From: Sphingomonas hengshuiensis
GTDB lineage: Bacteria > Pseudomonadota > Alphaproteobacteria > Sphingomonadales > Sphingomonadaceae
DNA: 64,000 bases
Assembly (NCBI RefSeq): GCF_000935025.1
Contig: NZ_CP010836.1
Location: forward strand, 2,108,001 to 2,172,000
Direction: 5' to 3'
This document shows positions 50,033 through 58,775 of this stretch, piece by piece. The position numbers and the translations under genes are program-made. Numbering within the stretch: the first letter of the stretch is position 1; each line of letters begins with the position of its first letter. Below the pieces are notes generated by a model. The model did no database searches, was not told the DNA's origin, and saw only the letters and a list, made by a program, of their open reading frames with translations.

Positions 50033-52350
50033 CAGCGCGCCTTTCCGGCCATGCGGGCCTTGAGCGCGGAGAGCAGCCCCGCGCGATCGTAGCGATAGAC
50101 GCTGTCGTCGCCTTCGCCGGCAGCGGCCCGGCGACGCCGCAGCCGCACGATGGGCGCCGCGTCGATCGTCGCCGCCGGAGCTTCGTCGGCGGACAGCACG
50201 ACTGCCGCGGTCTCACCGGGGGAAAGCTGTGCCGCGACGCGATACCCCGCCGATTCGAGCAGCGGGCGGATGAACGACGCCATCCATCCGTCGCTATCCC
50301 CCGCGATCAGGCACAGCGGCGCATCCTCCTCGGCCTCGCGATCGGCATGTTCGCCGAATACCCAGAGCATATCGAGCAATTCGATCTGCTCGTCGCCGAC
50401 CAGCACCACCCCGGCAACCCGTCCCGGATCGCGCGCGGGGGCGAGGGCGTCGGGCAATTCGATAATGTCGATCGCCTCCCGGATCGCGTAGCAGACTTCG
50501 GCAGAGCCATCCTTGAGCCGCAACAGGTTGAGCCGCCCCTGCGCCGGGATATCGCCATGGACCGCCAGCGACAGGATGCGCCCCTCGATCGGAACGCGGA
50601 AGCGCCCCGCCGCGAAGCGGACGCTGGCGGCGTCGACATATTCCACGCGGTCCACCGCCACGAGCGGCACGGCGCGCCGCACCCCGTCCAGGTCGCAGAA
50701 CAGCAGCGCGGGAATCCCGCTGGGCACCGGCGCCGGCGCATCCTCGTCGGCGCCCTGGCCGTCAGCGGCGGCGAAGCGCAGCCCGGCCACGGTCGCCATC
50801 CCGGCGCAATCGAGCATCAGCATCGGCAGCCCCGAATCGGGCAGCGTCTGCCCCGCATATACGCCGGTCGCCATCACCGCGGGCGATGCGGGCTTGATCA
50901 CCAGTTCCTCATTGTCGAGCACGGTATCGACGGCGAGCGCATAGCATCCCTCGCTCACCCCCAGGATCGCCAGCATCCGCGGCCCGGCCTGTTCGGGGCG
51001 CGGCAGCCCCAGCAGTTCGGCGAGGTCGATCAGCGGCATCCGCCGCTCGCGCACCGTCGCCACCTTTGCCCCGCCCAGCACGTCGATCCGGATCGCGGCG
51101 CTGCGATCGGTAACGATCTCCTCGATCGCCTGGCGCGGGATCGCGAACCGCTGGTCGCCCGCGCCGACGATGATCGCGGAGATGATCGACAGCGTCAGCG
51201 GGACATGGATCGCCAGCCGCAGCCCCTTGCCCGGCGCATTGTCCAGTTCGACGCGCCCGCCAATCTGCTCGATCGCGGCACGGACCACGTCCATGCCCAC
51301 GCCGCGCCCCGAAACCTCGGTCGCCTCGTCCTTCGTCGACAGCCCCGGCTCGAACGCGAGCGCCAGCCGGGCCCGCTCGGGCAGCGCCCGCAACGCGCGC
51401 TCGTCGCGCCCGGCGGCGGCAAGCTTGCGGATCAGCTGCTCGGTATCGATCCCGCGGCCGTCATCGGCGATCTCGATGACGATCTGGTTGCCCGATTGCC
51501 GCGCCGATACGACCAGCCGGCCGTTTTCGCGCTTGCCCGCCAGCCGGCGCTCGCCCGGCGCCTCGATGCCGTGATCGATCGCGTTGCGCACGATATGGAC
51601 CAGCGGATCGCGCATCACTTCGATCATCTCGCGGTCCAGCTCGACATCGGCGCCCTCGATCTGGAGCGTCACCGACTTGCCCAGCCCCGCCGCGGTATCG
51701 CGCACCATCCGGGGCAGCGCGGAGAACAGCGCGTCGATCCGCTGCATCCGGGTGCGCGTGACGGTGTCGCGCATCTCTCCCACGGTGAGCGACAGCCGCT
51801 CCAGCGCGGCTTCGATCCCGGGATCGACATCGCCGCCGCGCAGCCGCCGCGCCAGTTCGTTGCGCGCGAGCACCATGTCGGACATGCCGCTCATCATCCG
51901 GTCGAGCAGATCGACGTTCAGCCGCACGCTGCGCGCAGGCGCGCGCGGGCGATGCGGCGCCGCCGCCTGCGAGATTTCCTGCGCGCCCTCGGCAAGCGCG
52001 GCGATCAACAGGTCGTCGCAGCCATCCTCGAGGCTCATCCCCGAATCGATCGCCTCGACCAGTTCGCCGATCCGGTCGACCACCGCGAGCACGGCATTGA
52101 CCAGCGCGCGATCGGGCGTGCGGGTGCCCGAGCGCACCTCGGCAAGCACCCCTTCCGCCGCATGGCTGAGCCGCCCGAGCCGGGGAAGGTCGAGAAAGCC
52201 GCAGCTCCCCTTTACAGTATGGACGAAGCGGAAGATCGCATCGAGCCGCGCGCCATCGTCCGGCTGCGCTTCCCACGCGACGATCTCCCCCGAAAGCGCC
52301 TCCAGCGTCTCGCGCGTCTCGGCGATGAATTCTGGCAGCAGGTCGTCCAT
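50032..52350 (-). CDS. cheA: Chemotaxis histidine kinase CheA with degenerate receiver tail
   Basis: The protein has 772 residues: Hpt domain with phosphorylated His in RFVHTVKGSCGFLDL (near residue 47), a short linker with no clear P2, dimerisation helices, HATPase (IVRNAIDHGIEAPGER, IEIADDGRGID, GRGVGMDVVRAAIEQ), then a CheW-like domain. The last 85 or so residues (LCLIAGDSDGWMASFIRPLLESAGYRVAAQ..., ending YDRAGLLSALKAR) resemble a shortened receiver without a normal phosphorylation loop. Translation is coupled to cheW. Confidence 0.94.
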   Translation of the reverse strand: MDDLLPEFIAETRETLEALSGEIVAWEAQPDDGARLDAIFRFVHTVKGSCGFLDLPRLGRLSHAAEGVLAEVRSGTRTPDRALVNAVLAVVDRIGELVEAIDSGMSLEDGCDDLLIAALAEGAQEISQAAAPHRPRAPARSVRLNVDLLDRMMSGMSDMVLARNELARRLRGGDVDPGIEAALERLSLTVGEMRDTVTRTRMQRIDALFSALPRMVRDTAAGLGKSVTLQIEGADVELDREMIEVMRDPLVHIVRNAIDHGIEAPGERRLAGKRENGRLVVSARQSGNQIVIEIADDGRGIDTEQLIRKLAAAGRDERALRALPERARLALAFEPGLSTKDEATEVSGRGVGMDVVRAAIEQIGGRVELDNAPGKGLRLAIHVPLTLSIISAIIVGAGDQRFAIPRQAIEEIVTDRSAAIRIDVLGGAKVATVRERRMPLIDLAELLGLPRPEQAGPRMLAILGVSEGCYALAVDTVLDNEELVIKPASPAVMATGVYAGQTLPDSGLPMLMLDCAGMATVAGLRFAAADGQGADEDAPAPVPSGIPALLFCDLDGVRRAVPLVAVDRVEYVDAASVRFAAGRFRVPIEGRILSLAVHGDIPAQGRLNLLRLKDGSAEVCYAIREAIDIIELPDALAPARDPGRVAGVVLVGDEQIELLDMLWVFGEHADREAEEDAPLCLIAGDSDGWMASFIRPLLESAGYRVAAQLSPGETAAVVLSADEAPAATIDAAPIVRLRRRRAAAGEGDDSVYRYDRAGLLSALKARMAGKAR

Positions 52351-52420
52351 GGGGCCCCGGGTGCATTTGACAGCGCACCTGACTATGCCGCTAGTGGTGT
52401 TAAGAGGGCGTTAGCCTTGG

Positions 52421-52426
52421 TACAAT
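52421..52426 (+). promoter_or_regulatory. Candidate -10 element for the CobT-like gene
   Basis: TACAAT lies 31 nt upstream of the ATG at 52457, in an AT-richer patch; TTAAGA, 15 nt before it, is a weak -35. The gene is divergent from cheA, so a promoter is needed here. Confidence 0.35.
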
Positions 52427-52456
52427 GAGACGGGCTGCCTCTGTGAGAGGGCTGCA

Positions 52457-53371
52457 ATGTTCGATTGGCGTAAATTGTTGGCCGGTGTTCCGGGTGCAAA
52501 TGCGGGCGTTGCGGCACCTTACCGTGTCTTCACGCGCGAGTTCGACGTGGAAGTCGGAGCGGGCAACCTTCCCGAAGCCCTCGCAAGCGCGAGCCCGGAC
52601 AAGCCAAAGTGGCGCGACACCGACGGTTCGGGTTGGGGGGAAGCCCAATCTCTCACCGATCGCTTCGCCGAAAAGCAGGAGGCACCGGACGCCACCCTGC
52701 GCGCGGTCCTGGGCAGCCACGGATCAGATTTCGCCGTGACTTTGCTGGTTGACCAGTCCGGGTCAATGAAGGGCGAACCCATCGCCGCGATCGTGGCGGC
52801 GTTGGCAGCGTTCGAAGCCGCGCTTTCTGCCGCCGAGGTCCAGACGGAGGTTCTGGGTTTCTCAACGGCAGGATGGCACGGCGGGTTCGCGCGCGCGAAA
52901 TGGCTGAAAGCCGGCCGCCCGCGCAGGCCCGGTCGACTCTGCGCATTGATGCATATCGTCTACAAGTCGGCCTCCGAAAACCTCTGGAGCACGTCTTCCC
53001 AGCGCGCGATGCTTCATCCGGACATTTTACGAGAGAATGTCGATGGCGAGGCTTTGGCGTGGGCCGCTGCGCGCATGACCAAAGGTGATCGCCGCTACAA
53101 ACTGTTGGTCGTCCTGTCCGACGGCGCGCCGGTCGATGACTCGACGCTCCGGGAGAACAGCAACGACTACCTCGAGAGAGACGTCCGCCGGGTCATTCGC
53201 GAAATCGAGGAGGCAGGCGTGATCCAGCTCGGCGCACTCGGCATCGGGCATGAGGTTGACCGATATTACTCCTTGGCGCGAGGCGCGGAGATAGCAACGA
53301 TCCTGCCAAGCCTGACGGCGCTTTTCAGCCAGCTTGTCGAACGCGCTCGCGCGGAGAGCCCGCTGATTTAG
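52457..53371 (+). CDS. CobT-like VWA-domain protein (orphan)
   Basis: A 304-residue protein matching only the C-terminal half of cobaltochelatase subunit CobT: PYRVFTREFDVEV at the start, then a VWA domain with MIDAS residues DQSGSMKG, VLGFSTAGWHGG, ENVDGEALAWAAARM and LVVLSDGAPVDDSTL, and GIGHEVDRYYS. Full CobT is about twice as long and works with CobS and CobN, neither of which is nearby. Codon use is somewhat less biased than in the che genes. Function is unknown; it may be a horizontally acquired chaperone-like partner of an AAA+ ATPase. Confidence 0.85.
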   Translation: MFDWRKLLAGVPGANAGVAAPYRVFTREFDVEVGAGNLPEALASASPDKPKWRDTDGSGWGEAQSLTDRFAEKQEAPDATLRAVLGSHGSDFAVTLLVDQSGSMKGEPIAAIVAALAAFEAALSAAEVQTEVLGFSTAGWHGGFARAKWLKAGRPRRPGRLCALMHIVYKSASENLWSTSSQRAMLHPDILRENVDGEALAWAAARMTKGDRRYKLLVVLSDGAPVDDSTLRENSNDYLERDVRRVIREIEEAGVIQLGALGIGHEVDRYYSLARGAEIATILPSLTALFSQLVERARAESPLI

Positions 53372-53386
53372 CGCTGCACCGCAGCC

Positions 53387-54031
53387 TCAACCCACCCGGA
53401 AACTCGCCCCGAACAGCAGCACTTCGGAATCGGGCGGGCTCACCTGGAGCATCCCCTCGCCCTGCGTCACCAGTTCGTGCGCGAGGAACGCAGCGGCCGC
53501 GCGCGGGGTGATCGGTACGTCGTCGCGGCCGCCGGCCAGCGCGCTGCGCAATTCGGGGTCGAGGACGATCCGCGGGCCGTCGGCACGGACTACGATCTCG
53601 ATATTACCATCGACGATCTCGGCGCCGATATCGAGCTGCCCGCCGCGGACCAGCGCGTCGCCGCCGATCAGCGCGAGGTTGAGCAGCACCTTGATCGCCT
53701 GTTTGGGGAGCACCGGGTCCTCGACCATCCAGCCGATCGTAACGCGGTGATTGTCGCCGAACAGCCCCTCGATCGCCGCCTGCGCCTCGCGCGTGTCGAC
53801 GGTCTCGCCAAAGCCGCCCGCGGCGCCGAACGCCAGGCGAAAGAATTTCAGCTTGTTGGCGCTCGCCTTCGCGCTCTCGCTCAGCAGCTCGAGGCAGCGC
53901 GCGCGCATTTCGGGGTCCTGCTCGTCGGCGAGCAGTTCCAGCCCGTTGTTGAGCGCGCCCACGGGGCTCAGCAGGTCATGGCACAGCCTGGAACAGAGCA
54001 GGCTCGCAAAGTCGGTTGGATTGATGTTCAA
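53387..54031 (-). CDS. chpT: Histidine phosphotransferase ChpT family
   Basis: A 214-residue protein: phosphorylated His in SLLCSRLCHDLLSPVGALNNGLELL, then a degenerate, ATP-non-binding HATPase-like domain (VLLNLALIGGDALVRGG). In Caulobacter ChpT relays phosphate from CckA to CtrA and CpdR. Starts: TTG at 54031 (GGAG upstream) gives the family N-terminus; GTG at 54073 would add 14 residues. It lies between the CobT-like gene and the large inverted repeat. Confidence 0.88.
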   Translation of the reverse strand: MNINPTDFASLLCSRLCHDLLSPVGALNNGLELLADEQDPEMRARCLELLSESAKASANKLKFFRLAFGAAGGFGETVDTREAQAAIEGLFGDNHRVTIGWMVEDPVLPKQAIKVLLNLALIGGDALVRGGQLDIGAEIVDGNIEIVVRADGPRIVLDPELRSALAGGRDDVPITPRAAAAFLAHELVTQGEGMLQVSPPDSEVLLFGASFRVG

Positions 54032-54101
54032 AGAATGGCGCTCCAGCCTCCCCGGGCGCTCTCTTTGGCGCACCCGGGGAGAAGCTGCAACCCAACTGAA
54101 T

Positions 54102-54220
54102 CTGTTTCAGTGGAACTGAAACAGGGCGGTACCGGCCCGCTCCCCCGCCCGGCCACCCCTAGGAATACTGCCGTTGGGTGGCCGGGCGGGGGAGCGGGCC
54201 GGTACCGATTCAGCGAAGCT
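54102..54220. repeat. Large inverted repeat with 32-bp perfect arms
   Basis: Arm 54127-54158 is the exact reverse complement of 54176-54207, with a 17-nt loop. On the left it is flanked by CTGTTTCAGT-GGA-ACTGAAACAG (54102-54124), and on the right by TTCAGC-GAA-GCTGAA (54209-54223), so each side bears a further small palindrome of TTTCAG/CTGAAA type. It occupies most of the space between chpT and the Lmo0937-like gene. Confidence 0.85.
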
Positions 54221-54230
54221 GAAAACGAGT

Positions 54231-54377
54231 CTAGAGCCGGCGACGCCCCGAGAAGAGCTGGATCAGCCCGACGACGAGCGCCACGACGAGGAGAATGTGG
54301 ATCAGCCCGGCGCCGATATGGAAGGTGAATCCGAGCAGCCACAGGATCACGAGGATGACGACGATCGTCCAAAGCAT
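54231..54377 (-). CDS. Lmo0937-family small membrane protein
   Basis: A 48-residue protein with two hydrophobic helices (TIVVILVILWLLGF and IHILLVVALVVGLIQLF) joined by a short HIGAG turn, ending in GRRRL. This matches the Lmo0937 family of unknown function. GGAGTAA precedes the ATG at 54377. An EcfG-type promoter lies about 25 nt further upstream, so it is probably a general-stress gene. Confidence 0.85.
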   Translation of the reverse strand: MLWTIVVILVILWLLGFTFHIGAGLIHILLVVALVVGLIQLFSGRRRL

Positions 54378-54409
54378 TGCATTTACTCCCGAACCAAAGG
54401 AGCAACGCC

Positions 54410-54435
54410 AACGTGGCGCGGGGGCGAAACGTTCC
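54410..54435 (-). promoter_or_regulatory. EcfG (general stress sigma) promoter
   Basis: On the minus strand GGAAC (54435-54431), a 17-nt spacer and CGTT (54413-54410) match the alphaproteobacterial EcfG consensus GGAAC-N16/17-CGTT exactly. Transcription would start about 25 nt before the Lmo0937-family ATG. Confidence 0.8.
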
Positions 54436-54551
54436 CACGGTCGTGCCGCATTGCGCCCACAAAGCTGCGACGTCCCGCAATGCAGCGAAATCGACTGGTG
54501 AGATCGCCGCCACACCCTGTCCGTCCCCCCTTTTGACGGCGAGCAGATGAT

Positions 54552-55334
54552 GTGAACGAAACAAGCTGGACGCTCCGTTCGGCGCCACGCGCCTTTTTCA
54601 ATGCCGCTGGGCCCATATTGGGCGGGCGACGCGTGCTGATCGCGGACAGCGACGCCGCGAGCGTCGAGCAGCTGGCGAGGCCGCTCGAGCTTCAGGGGAT
54701 GCAGGTCTGCCGATGCACCGATGTCGAGCGGTTGCGCAATCGCCTCGCGCATACCCAATGGGACATGGTGATGCTCAACCTGCGCATCGCCGGGCCGCTC
54801 GGGCTCGACCTGCTGCGCGAAGCGAGCGCGGTCGCGCATCCCGCGGCGATGGTCGTCACCGGCCACGGGATGACCGAAACCGACCGGATCGTCGCGCTGG
54901 AGCTGGGCGCGGACCATTGTGTCGACCAGCGTTGCAGCCCCGCCGAGATGCTGGCGGTGGTGCGTGCGCTGCTCGCGCGGCGGGCCGCGTCGCCCGACGC
55001 CGACGATGTCGCGGGGCGCGACAAGGATGCCCATTTTGCAGGGATGCGCTATGATCCGTTGCTCCGGCTGCTCCACACCGCCGACGGCCGATCGCGCCGC
55101 ATACGCACCGCAGAGGCCGATCTGCTGATGCGGTTCCTGCGCAACCCGCGTCACGTCTTTCGCCGCGAGGAACTTCTCGGCGAAACCGAGGCGGAGGGCC
55201 TGGCTCGCAACCCGCGCGGCGCGGATGTTCTGGTCAGCCGGCTGCGCGCCGCGCTCGGTCCGGAACATTGGGAGTTGATCCGTACCAAGCGCGGACGCGG
55301 CTATTTCCTGTCATGCGACGTGCTGTGGCACTGA
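54552..55334 (+). CDS. Atypical OmpR-type response regulator
   Basis: The protein has 260 residues. A receiver-like domain (VLIADSDAASVEQLARPLE) is followed by a winged-helix effector (RIRTAEADLLMRFLRNPRHVFRREELL, VSRLRAALGPEHWELIRTKRGRGYFL). The phosphoacceptor position is Asn76 (DMVMLNLRI instead of LDxxxP) and the conserved Lys before the last helix is replaced by Gln (DHCVDQRCSP), so normal phosphorylation is not expected. Start GTG at 54552. Target genes are unknown. Confidence 0.88.
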   Translation: MNETSWTLRSAPRAFFNAAGPILGGRRVLIADSDAASVEQLARPLELQGMQVCRCTDVERLRNRLAHTQWDMVMLNLRIAGPLGLDLLREASAVAHPAAMVVTGHGMTETDRIVALELGADHCVDQRCSPAEMLAVVRALLARRAASPDADDVAGRDKDAHFAGMRYDPLLRLLHTADGRSRRIRTAEADLLMRFLRNPRHVFRREELLGETEAEGLARNPRGADVLVSRLRAALGPEHWELIRTKRGRGYFLSCDVLWH

Positions 55335-55350
55335 CGCGCTTCTGAACGCA

Positions 55351-55382
55351 GCGGGGGAGCGGCATCGACGCCGCTCCCCCGC
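55351..55382. terminator. Terminator-like hairpin between convergent genes
   Basis: GCGGGGGAGCGGC and GCCGCTCCCCCGC form a perfect 13-bp stem with a 6-nt loop between the response-regulator and TonB-receptor stops. No T-tract follows on either strand. Confidence 0.6.
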
Positions 55383-55388
55383 CCGGCA

Positions 55389-58178
55389 TCAGAACTTCAG
55401 CGAGACCCCGGTGAAGAAGGTCCGGCCATAGGGGTCATAGGTCGAAGGATAGGTGTTCGCCTGTTGCTGATTGTCGCCCAGGATCGGGGGCTGACGGTCG
55501 AACAGGTTGTTCACACCCATCGTCCAGGTGAACGCCTTTGCGATGTCGAACGCCGCCGACAGGTCGAAATAGTCATACGCCTTGATCCGCTCGACCGTAT
55601 AAGCCGTCGTATCGTCGTCGTCGTTGACGCCCGACAAGTGGCGATACGCCACCGACAGCCGCGTCGAGCCCGCATCCCAGGTCGCACGGCCCGACAGCCG
55701 CAGCTTGGCATAGGGATTGCCGCAGGTGACCCCGAACTTGCCGGCGCAATCGGTCTTCATCGCGCTCAGCCCTGCGATCGGGGTATATTCCCATGCGAGC
55801 AGCCGCGTGCCGCTGAGCCGCAGCGCCAGCGTGCTGCTGTCCGAATCCAGGCCGAATGCGAGCGGCACCGAGTAACGTGCCTCGAAATCGATCCCGCGGC
55901 TCTTCATCCCGCCGGTGTTGGTCAGATAATCGACCGCGCCGGTGATCGCATAGCTGTTGGTGTCGCGCGGCAGCAGCCCGCAATAGCTGGTGTCATAGCC
56001 CACCCAGCCATTATTCGCGTCGCCGTAACAGGCGCGGACGATGTTCGCGGTGCCGGTGCGGCGGATATAGTTGTCGACCTTGACCCGGTAATAATCGATC
56101 GTGAGCGAGAAGCGCGGCAGCACCCGCGGCTGCAACACGACACCCAGCGTATAGGTGTTCGCGGTCTCTTCGCGCAGCGACGTGCTGCCGCCGGTCACCG
56201 ATTCGATCTGCGTGCTGCCGCCGTCATAGGACGTGCCCAGCGCGCTGGTGGGAACCCCGGTCGCAACGCATTGCGCGGCCAGGCTGGAGTTCGTCACTTC
56301 GTCCTTCAGCGTGCAGGGATCGGTCGCGGTCGGATAGTCCTGCGACGCGCCGCTATACAGGTTGGACACCGTCGGCGCGCGCACCGCCCGCGAGAATTTG
56401 CCGCGGAAGCTGATATCGTCGACCGGCGTCCACACCAGCCCGCCGGAGAAGGTGTTCACCGACTTGGCTGCCGTCGAATAATAGGAATAGCGATAGGAGC
56501 CGCTGAATTCGAGCATCTTGATGAACGGCTTGTCGGCGATCAGCGGAACCAGGATTTCGCTGAAAAGCTCCTTGACGTTATACCCGCCCGAGAGCCCTTC
56601 GCTGGCGTTGAAGCCGACGACATCGCCCGACGACAGCGCCGCGTCGGGATTGTAGCTGCCATATTCGTCGCGATATTCGGCACCCACCGCGATCTTCGCC
56701 GCGCCCGCGCCCAGATCGAACAGGTTATTGTTGGTGATCGCGCCGCTCACCACCTTTTCGGTGATCGTCGAGGCATTGCGCGTCGTGATCGCGACGAAGG
56801 ACGCCGCCGCGTCGCTCACATTGCCCGCGCCGAAGATGTTGATTGGAACGCAGCCATTGCTGGTGTCCGAGCAGACCAGGTTGCCCGACGAATCATAGCT
56901 GGTCTTGAGCGCCTGGAGCATCCGGCTGCGCGATACGTTGCCGATCTGGTTCTCGACCTGCTCGGTGCGCGCATAGCTGAAATAGGCGTCGTAGTTCCAG
57001 TCGCCGGTGATCTGCCCGCGAACGCCGAAGACGCCGCGATAGGCCTTGCTGTCGAGGTCGGAAATGCGCGGGCCGACTTCATTCATGCGGCGATAGATCG
57101 ACGCGGTCGCATAGCCGTCGCCATCGGTGTCCGCGGCCTGTAACAGCGCCTGCGAACTGGCCGACAGGAACGACGAGTCCGTGTCGAGCTGCACCGATCC
57201 GGTGAAGGGCGTCGCCGCGAGCTGGTTCTTGACCTTGTTGTGGATGAACTGGCCCTCGGCATAGAGCTCGAGGTGATCGCTCGCCTTGAAATGCGCCTGG
57301 CCGCTCAGCAGGTAGCGCTCCTGCGGCACCTGCAGGTAATTGTCAGGGGCGTAGTTATAGAGGTCGCCGGGCGACGTGTACGCCGAATAGCTGCCGTCGG
57401 TCTCGAACTTGCGCTGCACGCCGGCGATTGCGAAACGCGTGCCCGGGATCGATCCCGATCCGCCCGCGACCAGCCCGCCTTCACCGTCATCGGTCTGCGC
57501 CGACGAGGAATAGGCGCGGTCGCCCTGCACGATGCCGTTGCGCTTGGTATAGTCGCCGTACAGCGTGATGTTGCCCCGGCCATCGGCGAAGTTGGTTCCG
57601 ACGAGCAAATTGGTGTTGAACGTCGCGCCGTCACCCTCGCCGGTGATGCGGTAGTTCGCATCGGCGCGGATACCCTGGAAATCCTGCTTGGTGATGAAGT
57701 TGACGACCCCGGAGACGGCGTCCGACCCATAGACCGCCGAGCTGCCGCCCGTGAGGACCTGGACCTGCTCGAGCAGCGCGGCGGGAATCGTGTTGAGATC
57801 GACGATCTGGGTCGAGTCATACGAGACGTAGCGGCGGCCATTGACCAGCACGAGCGTCCGCTCTGCGCCCAGCCCGCGCAGGTCGGCGGTGGACACGCCG
57901 CCGCCGGGGTTGTTCGACGCCGAGGTCAGGCTCGGCACCAGCTGCGGCTGTTCCTTCAGGATGTTCTCGATATTGACCTGGCCCGAAAGCAGGATTTCGT
58001 CCGCGGTGACCACCGTAACCGGCGCAGCGCCGAGATTGGGGTTCGACAGGCGGCTGCCCGTCACCAGAATCTCGCTGGATGCGTCGTCCTGGGCGCTGCT
58101 GTCCTGCGCGTGCGCGGCGAGCGGCATGCCCATCAACAGCGTCGATGCCAACAGATAGCGCGTCGTCTTACTCTTCAT
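55389..58178 (-). CDS. TonB-dependent outer-membrane receptor
   Basis: The protein has 929 residues with a signal peptide ending LAAHAQ (near residue 25). The plug begins SSEILVTGSRL (TonB-box region), with ADLRGLGAERTLVLVNGRRY and GGSSAVYGSDAVSGVVNF. A beta-barrel follows and ends in the typical aromatic C-terminus GRTFFTGVSLKF. It imports a substrate across the outer membrane with TonB energy; no linked enzyme reveals which. Sphingomonads carry many such receptors. Confidence 0.94.
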   Translation of the reverse strand: MKSKTTRYLLASTLLMGMPLAAHAQDSSAQDDASSEILVTGSRLSNPNLGAAPVTVVTADEILLSGQVNIENILKEQPQLVPSLTSASNNPGGGVSTADLRGLGAERTLVLVNGRRYVSYDSTQIVDLNTIPAALLEQVQVLTGGSSAVYGSDAVSGVVNFITKQDFQGIRADANYRITGEGDGATFNTNLLVGTNFADGRGNITLYGDYTKRNGIVQGDRAYSSSAQTDDGEGGLVAGGSGSIPGTRFAIAGVQRKFETDGSYSAYTSPGDLYNYAPDNYLQVPQERYLLSGQAHFKASDHLELYAEGQFIHNKVKNQLAATPFTGSVQLDTDSSFLSASSQALLQAADTDGDGYATASIYRRMNEVGPRISDLDSKAYRGVFGVRGQITGDWNYDAYFSYARTEQVENQIGNVSRSRMLQALKTSYDSSGNLVCSDTSNGCVPINIFGAGNVSDAAASFVAITTRNASTITEKVVSGAITNNNLFDLGAGAAKIAVGAEYRDEYGSYNPDAALSSGDVVGFNASEGLSGGYNVKELFSEILVPLIADKPFIKMLEFSGSYRYSYYSTAAKSVNTFSGGLVWTPVDDISFRGKFSRAVRAPTVSNLYSGASQDYPTATDPCTLKDEVTNSSLAAQCVATGVPTSALGTSYDGGSTQIESVTGGSTSLREETANTYTLGVVLQPRVLPRFSLTIDYYRVKVDNYIRRTGTANIVRACYGDANNGWVGYDTSYCGLLPRDTNSYAITGAVDYLTNTGGMKSRGIDFEARYSVPLAFGLDSDSSTLALRLSGTRLLAWEYTPIAGLSAMKTDCAGKFGVTCGNPYAKLRLSGRATWDAGSTRLSVAYRHLSGVNDDDDTTAYTVERIKAYDYFDLSAAFDIAKAFTWTMGVNNLFDRQPPILGDNQQQANTYPSTYDPYGRTFFTGVSLKF

Positions 58179-58340
58179 ACTCTAAGCTCCCTGGAAGGCA
58201 TGCTCGCGGCGCGCGAAGGGCGCGGCGGCATGCGCTGGGGCTAGCTTTAGGAGGGGCGACGTTTCACAAAGTCGTCACGATGTTTCCGGGCTTGTAATAA
58301 ACGAAGCTGTGGCGCCCGGGCCACGTTTGTTTCATTTATG

Positions 58341-58763
58341 TCAGACACTTGGTTCGTCGGCCTCGACAAAAGCGACGGGCATGAACCGCCCGTGCAGGCC
58401 CTCGCCGCCCGCGCGCCAGCACAGCACCTCCCCCGCCGCCACGATCGCCCATAGCTTGCCGTCGGGCGCCGCCATTGCCCCATCGGTGATCGAGGGTTGC
58501 GCGTCGCCGCTGGGGTGCGAATGCCAATAGCCCTGGATGCGCGGGCCGCCGCGGCGCTCCGCCCGCAGCGCCGCGAACAGCGCCGCCGGGTCGATCTCGA
58601 AATGCCGATGTGGATTCGCGGCCACATTCTGTGTCACCGAAAAGTCAGCGATCGTCGCGCCCTCGCCGAACAAGAGCCCGCACGCCTCGCGCGGCGCCGC
58701 GTCGGCGGACAGGGATTTAATACCGTTCAGTACGTATCTTGAAATGCGTATCGCCATGCCCAT
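58341..58763 (-). CDS. JAMM/MPN-domain metallopeptidase (M67)
   Basis: A 140-residue protein with the complete JAMM zinc motif: Glu in REACGLLFGE, then HSHPSGDAQPSITD (HxHx(10)D). Bacterial stand-alone JAMM proteins cut isopeptide-like bonds, often with sulfur-carrier proteins; no carrier gene is adjacent. The start (ATG at 58763, or 58757) is only 12 bp from the divergent rluD start. Confidence 0.9.
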   Translation of the reverse strand: MGMAIRISRYVLNGIKSLSADAAPREACGLLFGEGATIADFSVTQNVAANPHRHFEIDPAALFAALRAERRGGPRIQGYWHSHPSGDAQPSITDGAMAAPDGKLWAIVAAGEVLCWRAGGEGLHGRFMPVAFVEADEPSV

Positions 58764-58775
58764 TTACCTTAGGCA

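Noticed and set aside
49921..52428. 835-codon open frame on the + strand
   Set aside because: It is antisense to cheA/cheW. The translation is His/Arg/Asp-rich with no domain pattern, as expected from the codon bias of the real genes on the other strand.
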